From an uncultured Erythrobacter sp. (GTDB lineage Bacteria > Pseudomonadota > Alphaproteobacteria > Sphingomonadales > Sphingomonadaceae), in the NCBI GenBank assembly GCA_913055155.1, contig CAJXJR010000002.1, positions 188,501 to 252,500 of the forward strand: 64,000 nt of DNA, written 5' to 3'. The notes beneath the pieces are model-generated. The model saw only the letters and a list, made by a program, of their open reading frames with translations, was not told the origin of the DNA and made no database searches. Positions within the stretch are counted from its first letter, which is position 1. Each line of letters starts with the position of its first letter. Below, in pieces: positions 18,879-27,556 of the stretch. The position numbers and the translations under genes are program-made.

Positions 18879-19409
18879 GTGATCCTGGGCGCGGTCCTGG
18901 CCGGCGGCAAGTCCTCACGCTTCGGCAGCGACAAGGCGCTGGCGGAACTGGACGGTCGCACGCTGATCGCGCGCGCGGTGGATACGCTTTCTGGTTTTTG
19001 CGAATACGTGATCGTGGTGGGCCGCGAACTCGCGCCCGCCCCGACCATTCCCGACTGGCCCCGACCCGGCATGGGTCCACTGGGCGGCATCGCCGCTGCC
19101 CTGCGCTACGCCGAGGACGAGGATTACGAAAGCGTACTGACCTGTGGGGTGGATTCGGTGGCCCTGCCGCAAACGCTGCTGGCAGACCTCTCCCCGCCTC
19201 CGGCATACCTTGAAAATCAGCCCGTGATCGGGCATTGGAAAAGCAGTAACGCATCGCTCGTTTCGGCCATCCTCCAGAGTGAAGGACGCCATTCGATGCT
19301 CGCATTCGCAAAGGCCGCCAGGGCGCGGGCCGTGAAATGCACTGATGCACCAGCAAACATCAACACACCCGCAGATCTTGCGGCGATGGAGCAAGCCCAT
19401 GGGATATGA
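18879..19409 (+). CDS. mobA: Molybdenum cofactor guanylyltransferase-like protein
   Basis: A 176-residue nucleotidyltransferase. The start is GTG at 18879 with GAGGA upstream. The signature LAGGKSSRFGSDKAL is the GTP-binding loop of MobA, and GMGPLGGIAAAL and the CGVDS segment match the MobA Mg/GTP motifs. MobA adds GMP to molybdopterin, giving the bis-MGD cofactor that FdsA needs. It sits between fdsB and fdsA and overlaps the fdsA start, so the cofactor enzyme is made with its client. The usual D-x-P metal motif reads GVDS here, a small departure. A related MobA-like cofactor nucleotidyltransferase is the alternative. Confidence 0.85.
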   Translation: MILGAVLAGGKSSRFGSDKALAELDGRTLIARAVDTLSGFCEYVIVVGRELAPAPTIPDWPRPGMGPLGGIAAALRYAEDEDYESVLTCGVDSVALPQTLLADLSPPPAYLENQPVIGHWKSSNASLVSAILQSEGRHSMLAFAKAARARAVKCTDAPANINTPADLAAMEQAHGI

Positions 19410-22254
19410 ACCCCAAAAGGATTTCGGCACCCCCGCAGTGGAGTCGGAAGATAAAGTCACCCTGACCATCGACGGCCGCGAAGTCACCGTGCCCGCCGGC
19501 ACCAGCGTGATGCGCGCCGCAAGCGAGAGCGGCGGCCATATCCCCAAGCTGTGCGCCACCGACAACGTCAAGGCCTTTGGCTCGTGCCGCCTGTGCCTGG
19601 TGGAGATCGAGGGTGCGCGCGGCACTCCTGCCAGCTGCACCACCCCGGTGGCCGAAGGCATGGTGGTCAAGACGCAGACCCCGCGGCTGGAAAAGCTGCG
19701 CCGCGGCGTGATGGAGCTGTACATCTCGGATCACCCGCTGGACTGCCTCACCTGCTCCGCCAACAACGACTGCGAACTGCAGGACGAAGCCGCCGCCGTG
19801 GGCCTGCGCGACGTGCGTTATGGCTATGAAGGCGCCAACCACCTGGGCACCACGCCCGATGTCTCCAACCCCTATTTCCTGTTCGCGCCCGACAAGTGCA
19901 TCGTCTGCAGCCGCTGCGTGCGTGCCTGTGGCGAAGTGCAGGGCACCTTTGCGCTGACCGTGGACGGGCGCGGTTTTGCCAGCGTGATCAGCGCCGGGCA
20001 GGACGAAGACAATTTCCTCTCTTCCGAATGCGTTTCCTGTGGCGCCTGTGTGCAGGCCTGCCCCACCAGCGCGCTGATGGAAAAGAGCGTGAAGGAACAC
20101 GGCAAGCCGGAACGCGCTGTCGTCACCACTTGCGCATATTGCGGCGTGGGCTGCACCTTCCGCGCAGAGATGAAGGGCGAACAGCTGGTGCGTATGGTGC
20201 CCTACAAGGACGGCAAGGCCAACCGCGGCCACAGCTGCGTGAAGGGCCGCTTCGCCTATGGGTATGCCAACCACCAGGATCGCATCACCAAGCCGATGAT
20301 ACGCGAGAAGATCACCGATCCCTGGCGCGAAGTCAGCTGGGAAGAGGCGCTCGAGTTCACCAGCAACAAGATCAACGCGATCAAGGCCGAGCACGGCGCC
20401 AGGGCGCTGGGTGGCATTACCTCCAGCCGCTGCACCAACGAGGAGACCTTCCTCGTGCAGAAGCTGATCCGTTCGGTTTTCGGTTCCAACAACACCGATA
20501 CCTGCGCGCGCGTTTGTCACTCGCCCACCGGCTATGGCCTGAAGACGACCTTCGGCACCTCGGCAGGCACGCAGGACTTTGACAGCGTGCAGCATACCGA
20601 CGTGGCCCTGGTGATCGGCGCCAACCCGACCGACGGCCACCCCGTCTTCGCCAGCCGCCTGAAGAAGCGCCTGCGCGAAGGGGCCAAGCTGATCGTGATC
20701 GACCCGCGCCGCATCGACCTGGTGCGCAGCCCGCATGTCGAGGCCGCGCATCACCTGCCGCTGCAGCCCGGCACCAACGTGGCCGTGCTCACCGCAATGG
20801 CGCATGTAATCGTCACCGAAGGGCTGGAGAACCGCAAGTTCATCGAGGAACGCTGCGAGATCGACGCCTACGAGGAATGGGCGCGCTTCGTTGCCGAGGA
20901 ACGCCACAGCCCGGAAGTGCTGGAAGCCGTGACCCGCGTTCCCGCCGAAGACCTGCGCGCCGCCGCGCGCCTCTATGCCACGGGCGGCAACGGCGCGATC
21001 TACTACGGCCTCGGCGTGACCGAGCACTCGCAGGGTTCCTCCACCGTGATGGCGATTGCCAACCTCGCCATGGTGACGGGCAACATCGGTCGCAAGGGCG
21101 TGGGCGTGAACCCGCTGCGCGGCCAGAACAACGTGCAGGGCGCCTGCGACATGGGCTCCTTCCCGCACGAACTGCCCGGCTATCGCCACCTGTCGGACGA
21201 CGCCACGCGCGAACTGTTCGAGAAGGACTGGGGCGTTCAACTGGACCCGGAGCCGGGCCTGCGCATCAACAACATGCTCGATGCCGCCGTGGATGGCAGC
21301 TTCAAGGCGATCTACATTCAGGGTGAGGACATTCTGCAGTCCGATCCCAACACCCAGCACGTGGCCGATGGCCTTTCGGCGATGGACTGCGTGATCGTGC
21401 ACGATCTCTTCCTCAACGAGACCGCCAACTACGCCCACGTGTTCCTGCCGGGCTCCACCTTCCTGGAGAAGAACGGCACCTTCACCAATGCCGAACGTCG
21501 CATCCAGCCGGTGCGCAAGGTGATGGAGCCGGCCAACGGCTATGAAGACTGGCAGGTCACCCAACTGCTGGCCAATGCGCTGGGTGCGGAATGGAACTAT
21601 ACCCACCCGAGCGAGATCCTCGACGAGATCGCCCGCCTCACCGGCAGCTTTGCCGGCGTTTCGTGGGACATGCTGAACGAGCGCGGCAGCGTGCAGTGGC
21701 CGGTGAACGAGAAGCATCCGGACGGCTCGCCCGTCATGCACATGGAAGGCTTCGTGCGCGGCAAGGGCCTGTTCGTGGTGACCGACTATGTCCCCACCGA
21801 CGAAAAGACCGGCCCGCGCTTCCCGCTGCTGCTGACCACCGGTCGCATCCTCAGCCAGTACAACGTCGGCGCGCAGACGCGGCGCACGGCCAACACCGTG
21901 TGGCACGAGGAAGACCTGCTGGAAATGCACCCGGTCGATGCCGAAAACCGCGGGCTGAAGGATGGCGACTGGACCAAGCTGGCCAGCCGCACGGGTGAAA
22001 CCACGCTGCGCGTGAAGGTCACCGATCGCGTGGCACCGGGCGTGGTCTACACCACCTTCCACCACCCGGCGACGCAGGCCAACGTGGTCACCACAGACTT
22101 CTCCGACTGGGCCACCAACTGCCCCGAATACAAGGTGACGGCCGTGCAGGTGACGCCCAGCAACGGCCCGACCGACTGGCAGGAAGACTACCAGGAGCTG
22201 ACCGAGCGCAGCCGCCGCATCGCGGGCGAAGATTCGATGGAGCCGGCTGAATGA
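19399..22254 (+). CDS. fdsA: NAD-dependent formate dehydrogenase, alpha (molybdenum) subunit
   Basis: A 951-residue catalytic subunit that oxidises formate to CO2 at a bis-MGD molybdenum centre. ATG at 19399 has GGAG upstream and overlaps the end of mobA. The order is a [2Fe-2S] ferredoxin domain (CATDNVKAFGSCRLC), a His/Cys cluster region (DCLTCSANNDCEL), two [4Fe-4S] clusters (CIVCSRCVRAC and CVSCGACVQACP), a further cluster (CAYCGVGC), then the molybdopterin oxidoreductase domain. C373 in ARVCHSPT is the predicted molybdenum ligand, and the following His is the catalytic one in the family. The size fits FdsA of Rhodobacter and Cupriavidus. Confidence 0.96.
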   Translation: MGYEPQKDFGTPAVESEDKVTLTIDGREVTVPAGTSVMRAASESGGHIPKLCATDNVKAFGSCRLCLVEIEGARGTPASCTTPVAEGMVVKTQTPRLEKLRRGVMELYISDHPLDCLTCSANNDCELQDEAAAVGLRDVRYGYEGANHLGTTPDVSNPYFLFAPDKCIVCSRCVRACGEVQGTFALTVDGRGFASVISAGQDEDNFLSSECVSCGACVQACPTSALMEKSVKEHGKPERAVVTTCAYCGVGCTFRAEMKGEQLVRMVPYKDGKANRGHSCVKGRFAYGYANHQDRITKPMIREKITDPWREVSWEEALEFTSNKINAIKAEHGARALGGITSSRCTNEETFLVQKLIRSVFGSNNTDTCARVCHSPTGYGLKTTFGTSAGTQDFDSVQHTDVALVIGANPTDGHPVFASRLKKRLREGAKLIVIDPRRIDLVRSPHVEAAHHLPLQPGTNVAVLTAMAHVIVTEGLENRKFIEERCEIDAYEEWARFVAEERHSPEVLEAVTRVPAEDLRAAARLYATGGNGAIYYGLGVTEHSQGSSTVMAIANLAMVTGNIGRKGVGVNPLRGQNNVQGACDMGSFPHELPGYRHLSDDATRELFEKDWGVQLDPEPGLRINNMLDAAVDGSFKAIYIQGEDILQSDPNTQHVADGLSAMDCVIVHDLFLNETANYAHVFLPGSTFLEKNGTFTNAERRIQPVRKVMEPANGYEDWQVTQLLANALGAEWNYTHPSEILDEIARLTGSFAGVSWDMLNERGSVQWPVNEKHPDGSPVMHMEGFVRGKGLFVVTDYVPTDEKTGPRFPLLLTTGRILSQYNVGAQTRRTANTVWHEEDLLEMHPVDAENRGLKDGDWTKLASRTGETTLRVKVTDRVAPGVVYTTFHHPATQANVVTTDFSDWATNCPEYKVTAVQVTPSNGPTDWQEDYQELTERSRRIAGEDSMEPAE

Positions 22255-22535
22255 GCAAGGACACGCAGGCAACGCTGTTGCGCTTTGCCAACCAGATCGC
22301 CAAGAACTTCGTGGCCATCGGCCATGACAAGGCGGTGCTGGCAACGGCGGACCATATCGAGAGCTTCTGGGACCCCCGCATGAAGAACGCGATCTTCACT
22401 GGCGACCGTTCGGGGCTGGATCCGATCGCCGAAGAAGCAATCGAACACCTGCTGGAGAAGGGCCATCCGGGCACGCAAACCCGTGCCACCGATTTCTCCA
22501 AGCACGGCGACCTGCACAATTCGGATGCCGGATAG
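22251..22535 (+). CDS. fdsD: Formate dehydrogenase delta subunit
   Basis: A 94-residue protein of the FdsD family: IAKNFVAIGHDKAVLATADHI followed by FWDPRMK is the family core. It is a small accessory subunit needed for full activity in other FdsABG systems. It overlaps fdsA by ATGA and its 3' end overlaps fdhD by 11 bp, so the whole unit is tightly coupled. No membrane segment. Confidence 0.93.
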   Translation: MSKDTQATLLRFANQIAKNFVAIGHDKAVLATADHIESFWDPRMKNAIFTGDRSGLDPIAEEAIEHLLEKGHPGTQTRATDFSKHGDLHNSDAG

Positions 22536-23301
22536 ACCGGTCCAGTTCGCTGCCGACGGCAGCGTGACAACAATCGAGCGCGATTGGGTTCCCGAAGTCC
22601 CGGTCGCGCTCGAATACAATGGGCTGTCCTATGCGGTGATGATGGCCACGCCATCGGACCTTGAGGATTTCGCCCGCGGCTTTGCGCTGACCGAAGGACT
22701 GGCGAAAACACCTGCCGATGTCACCGATATTGCCGTGGTCGAAGTCGAAAAGGGCTGGATCGCGCGCACGCAGCTGACCGGGCTCGGCATCGAGAAGCTG
22801 ACCGAGCGCGTGCGCACCCGCGTGGCGGAATCGAGCTGCGGGCTGTGCGGGATCGAGAACCTCGAGGCGGTCAGCACCCCGCTTCCCAGGGTCGCGGCGC
22901 ACAAGGCGCTGGACCCGCAAGCGATATTCACCGCCCTCGCCGCCTTGCGCGACCACCAGCCGCTGACCAGGGCAACCGGCGCGGCCCATGCCGCCGCCTT
23001 CTGCGCGATGGACGGCACGATCCTCCACGCCCGCGAAGACGTGGGGCGGCACAATGCCATGGACAAGCTGGTCGGTGCCCTCGCCGCTGCGGGGCAGGAC
23101 GCCGCAAACGGCTTCATCCTCTCCAGCGCGCGCTGTTCCTACGAAATCGTCGAGAAGGCCGTGCGCGCCGGGGCGCATACGCTGGTCACTATCTCGTTGC
23201 CCACATCGATGGCGGTGGAACGGGCGAAAGCGGCAGGCCTCAGCCTGTGGTGCCTGGCGCGCGATGACAGCGTGCTGTGCGTGAATTCGCCTACCGACTA
23301 A
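22525..23301 (+). CDS. fdhD: Sulfurtransferase/cofactor chaperone FdhD (FdsC)
   Basis: A 258-residue FdhD family protein that delivers sulfur to, and protects, the Mo cofactor of formate dehydrogenase before insertion. The start is ATG at 22525, inside fdsD. The conserved cysteine loop is SSCGLCGIEN; REDVGRHNAMDKLVG and LSSARCSYEIVEKA are the other family blocks. In Fds operons the gene is called fdsC. It ends the plus-strand C1 operon; its last 11 bp overlap the end of metW on the opposite strand. Confidence 0.95.
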   Translation: MPDRPVQFAADGSVTTIERDWVPEVPVALEYNGLSYAVMMATPSDLEDFARGFALTEGLAKTPADVTDIAVVEVEKGWIARTQLTGLGIEKLTERVRTRVAESSCGLCGIENLEAVSTPLPRVAAHKALDPQAIFTALAALRDHQPLTRATGAAHAAAFCAMDGTILHAREDVGRHNAMDKLVGALAAAGQDAANGFILSSARCSYEIVEKAVRAGAHTLVTISLPTSMAVERAKAAGLSLWCLARDDSVLCVNSPTD

Positions 23302-23881
23302 GCCGGAACACCGCGTGTTCCGCGCGCCAGTTGGCGTTCCCGCCACCAATTTCGCGCCCTGCGGCAAAGAACCAGCTGCCTTTCACCTGCACGCCGCGTT
23401 CGGCCAGGAATTCTCGGAAGTCCGCAATCGTCAGGTGGTGGATATTCGCCGTGTCGTACCAGCGCGCGGGCAGGTGGCGCGAGATCGGCATGCGGCCGTC
23501 CTTCAGCAGCGACAGGCGCATGCGCCAGTAGGCGAAATTGGGAAAGCTGACGAAGGCCTCTCGCCCCACGCGCAGCAGCTGGTCGAGCAGCCAGTCGGGC
23601 CGCTGGGCGGTCTGCAGCGTCTGGCTGAGCACGGCGACATCGAAGGCACCGTCGGGGTAATCGGCCAGGTCGCGGTTGGCATCGCCCTGCACCACGCTGA
23701 GCCCGCGCGAGACGGCCCTTGCCACCTCTTCGGCATCGATCTCGATCCCGCGTGCATCACAGCCGCGCTCGGTCTCCAGCACCTGCATCAGGTCGCCCGA
23801 GCCGCAGCCGACATCGAGCACCCGCGCGCCTTGCGGCACGAGGCTGGCGATCCTGGCGAGGTCGGGTCGCAGGCTGCTCAT
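23291..23881 (-). CDS. metW: Methionine biosynthesis protein MetW
   Basis: A 196-residue class I methyltransferase-fold protein. Motif I is [12 protein letters not shown] and the post-I acidic residue is in [18 protein letters not shown] and [11 protein letters not shown] follow. MetW works with MetX in proteobacterial methionine synthesis and is thought to bring the acyltransferase to full activity. ATG at 23881 overlaps the metX stop (ATGA). It is convergent with fdhD with an 11-bp overlap, leaving no room for a separate terminator between them. Confidence 0.93.
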   Translation of the reverse strand: MSSLRPDLARIASLVPQGARVLDVGCGSGDLMQVLETERGCDARGIEIDAEEVARAVSRGLSVVQGDANRDLADYPDGAFDVAVLSQTLQTAQRPDWLLDQLLRVGREAFVSFPNFAYWRMRLSLLKDGRMPISRHLPARWYDTANIHHLTIADFREFLAERGVQVKGSWFFAAGREIGGGNANWRAEHAVFRLSR

Positions 23882-24981
23882 CCGAGGAAGCCCTCCACCA
23901 CCCGGTCCAGCGCGGGCACGTCGAGCAGGAAGCTGTCGTGGCCATAGGGCGCGGAGAGTTCGACAAAACTGACGGGCGCCGCCACAGCGTTCAGGGCGTG
24001 CACCACTTCGCGCATGTCGGCAGTGGTATAAAGCCAGTCGGTATCGAAGCTGACGAGGCAGAAGCGCGTGTCCTTCGCGCCCCTGAAGGCATCGGCCAGC
24101 AGTCCGCCGTGCTCCTCCGCCAGGTCGAAATAATCCATCGCGCGGGTGATGTAGAGGTAGCTGTTGGCATCGAAGCGGTCGGTGAAGCTGATGCCCTGGT
24201 AGCGCAGGTAGCTTTCCACCTGGAAATCCGCATCGAAGCCGAAGCTCTTCGCCTCCCGGTCCTGCAGGCGGCGACCGAATTTTGCGGTCAGCCCTTCTTC
24301 CGAAAGGTAGGTGATATGCGCCGCCATGCGCGCGACGGCCAGCCCCTTGGTTGGGGCCTCGCCATCGTAATAGTCGCCGCCCTGCCAGTTGGGATCGGCC
24401 ATGATCGCCTGCCGGCCCATCTCGTGGAAAGCGATGTTCTGTGCCGAATGGCGCGCGGTGGTGGCGATTGCCAGCACGCGGTCCGTCCGCTCGGGAAAAT
24501 TGGCGGCGCAGGACAGCGCCTGCATCCCGCCCATCGATCCGCCGACGACAGCGTGCAGCCGCTCGATCCCCAGCGCATCGAGCATGGCCATCTGCGCGCG
24601 CACCATGTCGCGAATGGTGATGACGGGAAAGTCCATGGCATAGGGCTTGCCACCCGGCCCCATGCTCGCGGGGCCGGTGGAGCCAAGGCAAGAGCCGATC
24701 ACATTGGCGCAGATCACGTGGAAACGGTTCGTATCGATCGGCTTGCCGGGCCCGACCATGCGTTCCCACCAGCCGGGCTTACCCGTCACGGGGTTGGTGC
24801 CTGCCACGAACTGGTCGCCTGTCAACGCATGGAAAACGAGCACGGCGTTGGACTTGTCCGCCGCCAGTTCGCCGAATGTCTCGTAGGCGACTTCCACGCC
24901 CGCAAGTTCGCGCCCGCTGTCCAGCGGCAGCGGCTGATCGAGCACCAGGGTGCGGAAGTCTATTGCGGTTGTCGTGGCCAT
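23878..24981 (-). CDS. metX: Homoserine O-acyltransferase
   Basis: A 367-residue alpha/beta-hydrolase-fold acyltransferase that makes O-acetyl- (or O-succinyl-) homoserine for methionine synthesis. The nucleophile serine is in [11 protein letters not shown]; the acid is in the FDTDWLY region and the base in [11 protein letters not shown] at 24981 (MATTTAIDF) is chosen; a GTG 18 bp upstream is possible. LTGDQFV and GSCLGSTGP are MetX family motifs. Sequence cannot settle acetyl versus succinyl specificity. The leader carries a hairpin near the start. Confidence 0.94.
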   Translation of the reverse strand: MATTTAIDFRTLVLDQPLPLDSGRELAGVEVAYETFGELAADKSNAVLVFHALTGDQFVAGTNPVTGKPGWWERMVGPGKPIDTNRFHVICANVIGSCLGSTGPASMGPGGKPYAMDFPVITIRDMVRAQMAMLDALGIERLHAVVGGSMGGMQALSCAANFPERTDRVLAIATTARHSAQNIAFHEMGRQAIMADPNWQGGDYYDGEAPTKGLAVARMAAHITYLSEEGLTAKFGRRLQDREAKSFGFDADFQVESYLRYQGISFTDRFDANSYLYITRAMDYFDLAEEHGGLLADAFRGAKDTRFCLVSFDTDWLYTTADMREVVHALNAVAAPVSFVELSAPYGHDSFLLDVPALDRVVEGFLG

Positions 24982-24989
24982 GATCCTGT

Positions 24990-25009
24990 CCTCGCGCACT
25001 TGGGCGAGG
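24990..25009 (-). promoter_or_regulatory. Hairpin in the metX leader covering the ribosome-binding site
   Basis: In the metX mRNA a 6-bp stem CCTCGC/GCGAGG with an 8-base loop ends 8 bases before the ATG, and its 3' arm contains the GAGG that would serve as ribosome-binding site. It could dampen translation. A TTGACA at 25025-25020 on the same strand may be the -35 element. No known SAM riboswitch motif was recognised. Confidence 0.3.
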
Positions 25010-25078
25010 TAAAGCAGACTGTCAATCGCTGCAAAGGGCGGCTATGCGCGCCTTTCAGTTGTATTGAAGACCTGTCCG

Positions 25079-26185
25079 ATGCCCGAATCCATGCGCCCGA
25101 AAATGAAGCCCTATGTCGAGGCGATCCACGCCTATGTGCCGGGCAAGAGCGCAGGCGCGGACGGCAAGCCGCTGGTAAAGCTGTCGGCCAACGAGAACCC
25201 GCTGGGCTGTTCCCCCGATGCACTGGCGGCACTGGCCGAGGTCAGTTCGCCTGCAGCCTACCCCGATCCGGATTCGAAGGCGCTGCGCACGGCAATCGGC
25301 GAGCTGTACGGGATCGACCCAGCACGCGTGGTGTGCGGAACCGGTTCGGACGAACTGCTCAACCTCGCCGCCCAGGCCTATGCCGGACCGGGGGACGAGG
25401 TGATGTTCAGCCGCTTCAGCTTCTCGGTCTACGATATCGCGGCAAGGCGCTGCGGGGCGGCGCCGGTGGAAGTGGACGATGCCGAGTTCACTGCCGACGT
25501 GGATGCATTGCTGGCGCGGGTGAGCGAGGCGACCCGCGTGGTGTTCATCGCCAACCCCAACAATCCCACGGGCACCTTCCTGCCGCGCGGCGAGCTTGCC
25601 CGGCTGCACGCGGGCCTGCCGGCCGACGTGCTGCTGGTGGTGGACCAGGCCTATGGCGAATATGTGCCTGCCGAAATGGACGATGGCGGGCTGGATCTGG
25701 CCGCAGCACATGAAAACGTGCTGGTCACGCGCACCTTCTCGAAGATCTATGGCCTTGCCGGCGAACGCATCGGCTGGGGCACCGGGGCGCCGCACCTGGT
25801 CGACGCGCTGAACCGCATCAGAGGGCCCTTCAACGTCACCACAAGCGGACAGCGTGCTGCCCTCGCCGCCGTGGGTGACCAGGACTTTGTCAAACGTAGT
25901 CGCGAGCATAACGCACGGGTGCGCGAGCGCTTTGCCGCGCAGCTGGAAGCGCTGGGCAACCACGGCCTGCGCGTGGTGCCGAGCGAGGCGAACTTCCTGC
26001 TGGTGCTGTTCGAAGGCGCCCTTTCGGCCGAGGCCGCAATGGGCGGCATTGCCGAAGCGGGTTACGCCGTGCGGCACCTGCCGGGACAGGGCCTGCCCCA
26101 GGCGCTGCGCATCACTATCGGTTCGGAGGCGCAGATGGACGAAATCGCCGAGACCCTGCGGCGGTTGTGCGAGGGCGCGCAATGA
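25079..26185 (+). CDS. hisC: Histidinol-phosphate / aromatic aminotransferase
   Basis: A 368-residue class I/II PLP aminotransferase. Features are [45 protein letters not shown] and [17 protein letters not shown], in which the Lys binds PLP. ATG at 25079 is used; a TTG at 25064 in frame is less likely. It is coupled to the downstream prephenate dehydrogenase (ATGA), and this hisC-tyrA-metXW neighbourhood is common in alphaproteobacteria. It can act in histidine synthesis and as the transaminase of tyrosine/phenylalanine synthesis; the context favours at least the latter. Confidence 0.9.
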   Translation: MPESMRPKMKPYVEAIHAYVPGKSAGADGKPLVKLSANENPLGCSPDALAALAEVSSPAAYPDPDSKALRTAIGELYGIDPARVVCGTGSDELLNLAAQAYAGPGDEVMFSRFSFSVYDIAARRCGAAPVEVDDAEFTADVDALLARVSEATRVVFIANPNNPTGTFLPRGELARLHAGLPADVLLVVDQAYGEYVPAEMDDGGLDLAAAHENVLVTRTFSKIYGLAGERIGWGTGAPHLVDALNRIRGPFNVTTSGQRAALAAVGDQDFVKRSREHNARVRERFAAQLEALGNHGLRVVPSEANFLLVLFEGALSAEAAMGGIAEAGYAVRHLPGQGLPQALRITIGSEAQMDEIAETLRRLCEGAQ

Positions 26186-27090
26186 GCTTCAGCCACGTTG
26201 CCATCATCGGCCTCGGCCTGCTGGGCGGCTCGATCGGCCTCGCGGTCGAGGAGCACCTGCCCGACGTCAAGACCACCGGTTATGACGCCGATCCCAAGGT
26301 GCGCGAACGCGCCCGCCAGCGCGGGCTGGCCGGAACCATTGCCGACGATCCGGCAGAGGCCGTGCGCGGGGCAGACTTGGTGATCCTGTGCGTGCCGGTG
26401 GGCGCGATGGAGGAGGCGGCAAAGGCGATTGCCCCGGGGCTCGATCGACAGGCGGTCATCAGCGACGTCGGCTCGTCAAAGGAGAGCGTGGCGAAGAGCC
26501 TGGCCAAGGCCCTTCCCGGACATACCATCATCCCCGCCCACCCTGTCGCCGGCACGGAGCAGAGCGGGCCGGACGCGGGCTTTGCCAGCCTGTTCCAGCA
26601 GCGTTGGTGCATCGTCACTCCGCCCAAGGGCGCGCAGGAAGACAGCGTGGCGGCCCTCGCCCGCTTCTGGCAGCAGCTCGGCTCCACCGTCGAGGTCATG
26701 ACCCCCGAACATCATGACATGGTGCTGGCCGTCACCAGCCACATCCCCCACCTCATCGCCTACACCATCGTCGGCACGGCCAGCGACCTGGAGAAGGTGA
26801 CGCGCGGCGAGGTCATCAAGTATTCCGCCGGGGGTTTCCGCGATTTCACCCGCATCGCCGCGTCGGATGCGGTAATGTGGCGCGACGTCTTCCTCAACAA
26901 TCGCGAGGCGGTGCTCGACATGCTCGACAGCTTCCTCGACGATCTGGAAGCCATGCGCCGCGCCATTCGCAAGGGCAATGGCGAGGCCATGCTCGAACTG
27001 TTCAGCAAGACCCGCGCTATTCGCCGTTCGATCGTCGAACAGGGCCAGGACGACGCGCGACCGGACTTCGGCCGCCACGATCACGGCTAG
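26182..27090 (+). CDS. Prephenate/arogenate dehydrogenase
   Basis: A 302-residue TyrA-family enzyme that oxidatively decarboxylates prephenate or arogenate in tyrosine synthesis. The N-terminal NAD(P) site is [12 protein letters not shown]; the catalytic His region is [10 protein letters not shown], with SHIPHL and [10 protein letters not shown] further on. There is no ACT or chorismate mutase domain, so it is probably the cyclohexadienyl dehydrogenase type (tyrC in other species). The start overlaps the hisC stop. It is convergent with the DUF3237 gene, whose stop is 1 bp away. Confidence 0.92.
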   Translation: MSFSHVAIIGLGLLGGSIGLAVEEHLPDVKTTGYDADPKVRERARQRGLAGTIADDPAEAVRGADLVILCVPVGAMEEAAKAIAPGLDRQAVISDVGSSKESVAKSLAKALPGHTIIPAHPVAGTEQSGPDAGFASLFQQRWCIVTPPKGAQEDSVAALARFWQQLGSTVEVMTPEHHDMVLAVTSHIPHLIAYTIVGTASDLEKVTRGEVIKYSAGGFRDFTRIAASDAVMWRDVFLNNREAVLDMLDSFLDDLEAMRRAIRKGNGEAMLELFSKTRAIRRSIVEQGQDDARPDFGRHDHG

Positions 27091-27091
27091 C

Positions 27092-27556
27092 TCAATCGAC
27101 GCGGTAGACGGACAGCTTCACGGTGGCGCCGACCTTGCCGCCATGGGCCAGGAACAGCGACCGGTTGACCCAGGCATAGTCGGGATGGCCGCTGTCGAGC
27201 CGGATGGCCGTGCGCATGTAGTATTCGGAGGCCGGCACCTGTTCACCCGCAGCGATGCGCGCCGCCACTTCGGCAGAAGCATGGCGGATGCCACGGCTGA
27301 CGACTTCGATCACGGCGCCGTCATGAGTCTCGATCCCGTAGCGGGCGTCCAGCTCGGCCACCCCATTGGCGGTGACAGTCTGCCAGTCTGCACCGACGTC
27401 GAGGATCCGGCCCTCGATCAGCGGGCCGCTCACGCTGCCGCCAACGATGGGAATGATCCGGCGCGTGCCGGTAGAACAGCTGCCCATTTCATGCGGCGGC
27501 AACAGGTCCACCACGAAATCGCAGGCATGGGTAAGGCCGGGTGCAGGGGCAGCCAT
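27092..27556 (-). CDS. DUF3237 family protein, second copy
   Basis: A 154-residue DUF3237 protein, paralogous to that at 8605-9078: shared GTRRIIPI, the I-E-T-x-D-G stretch, RGIRHAS, SEYYMRT and W-(L/V)-N-(K/R)-S. Cytoplasmic, function unknown. Its ATG overlaps the stop of the flavin monooxygenase upstream by one base (TGATG), so the two are made together. The pairing of each DUF3237 copy with an oxygenase suggests that the family binds or processes oxygenated aromatics, which is inference. Confidence 0.85.
   Translation of the reverse strand: MAAPAPGLTHACDFVVDLLPPHEMGSCSTGTRRIIPIVGGSVSGPLIEGRILDVGADWQTVTANGVAELDARYGIETHDGAVIEVVSRGIRHASAEVAARIAAGEQVPASEYYMRTAIRLDSGHPDYAWVNRSLFLAHGGKVGATVKLSVYRVD

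Noticed and set aside
19360-22344. A 994-codon minus-strand open frame
   Set aside because: It is antisense to fdsA, which has all cofactor motifs. The minus frame is His/Val/Gly-rich with no recognisable domain.
24982-25078. SAM-II or similar riboswitch before metX
   Set aside because: The gap is only 97 bp, and apart from a short hairpin I recognise none of the conserved riboswitch sequence or pseudoknot.
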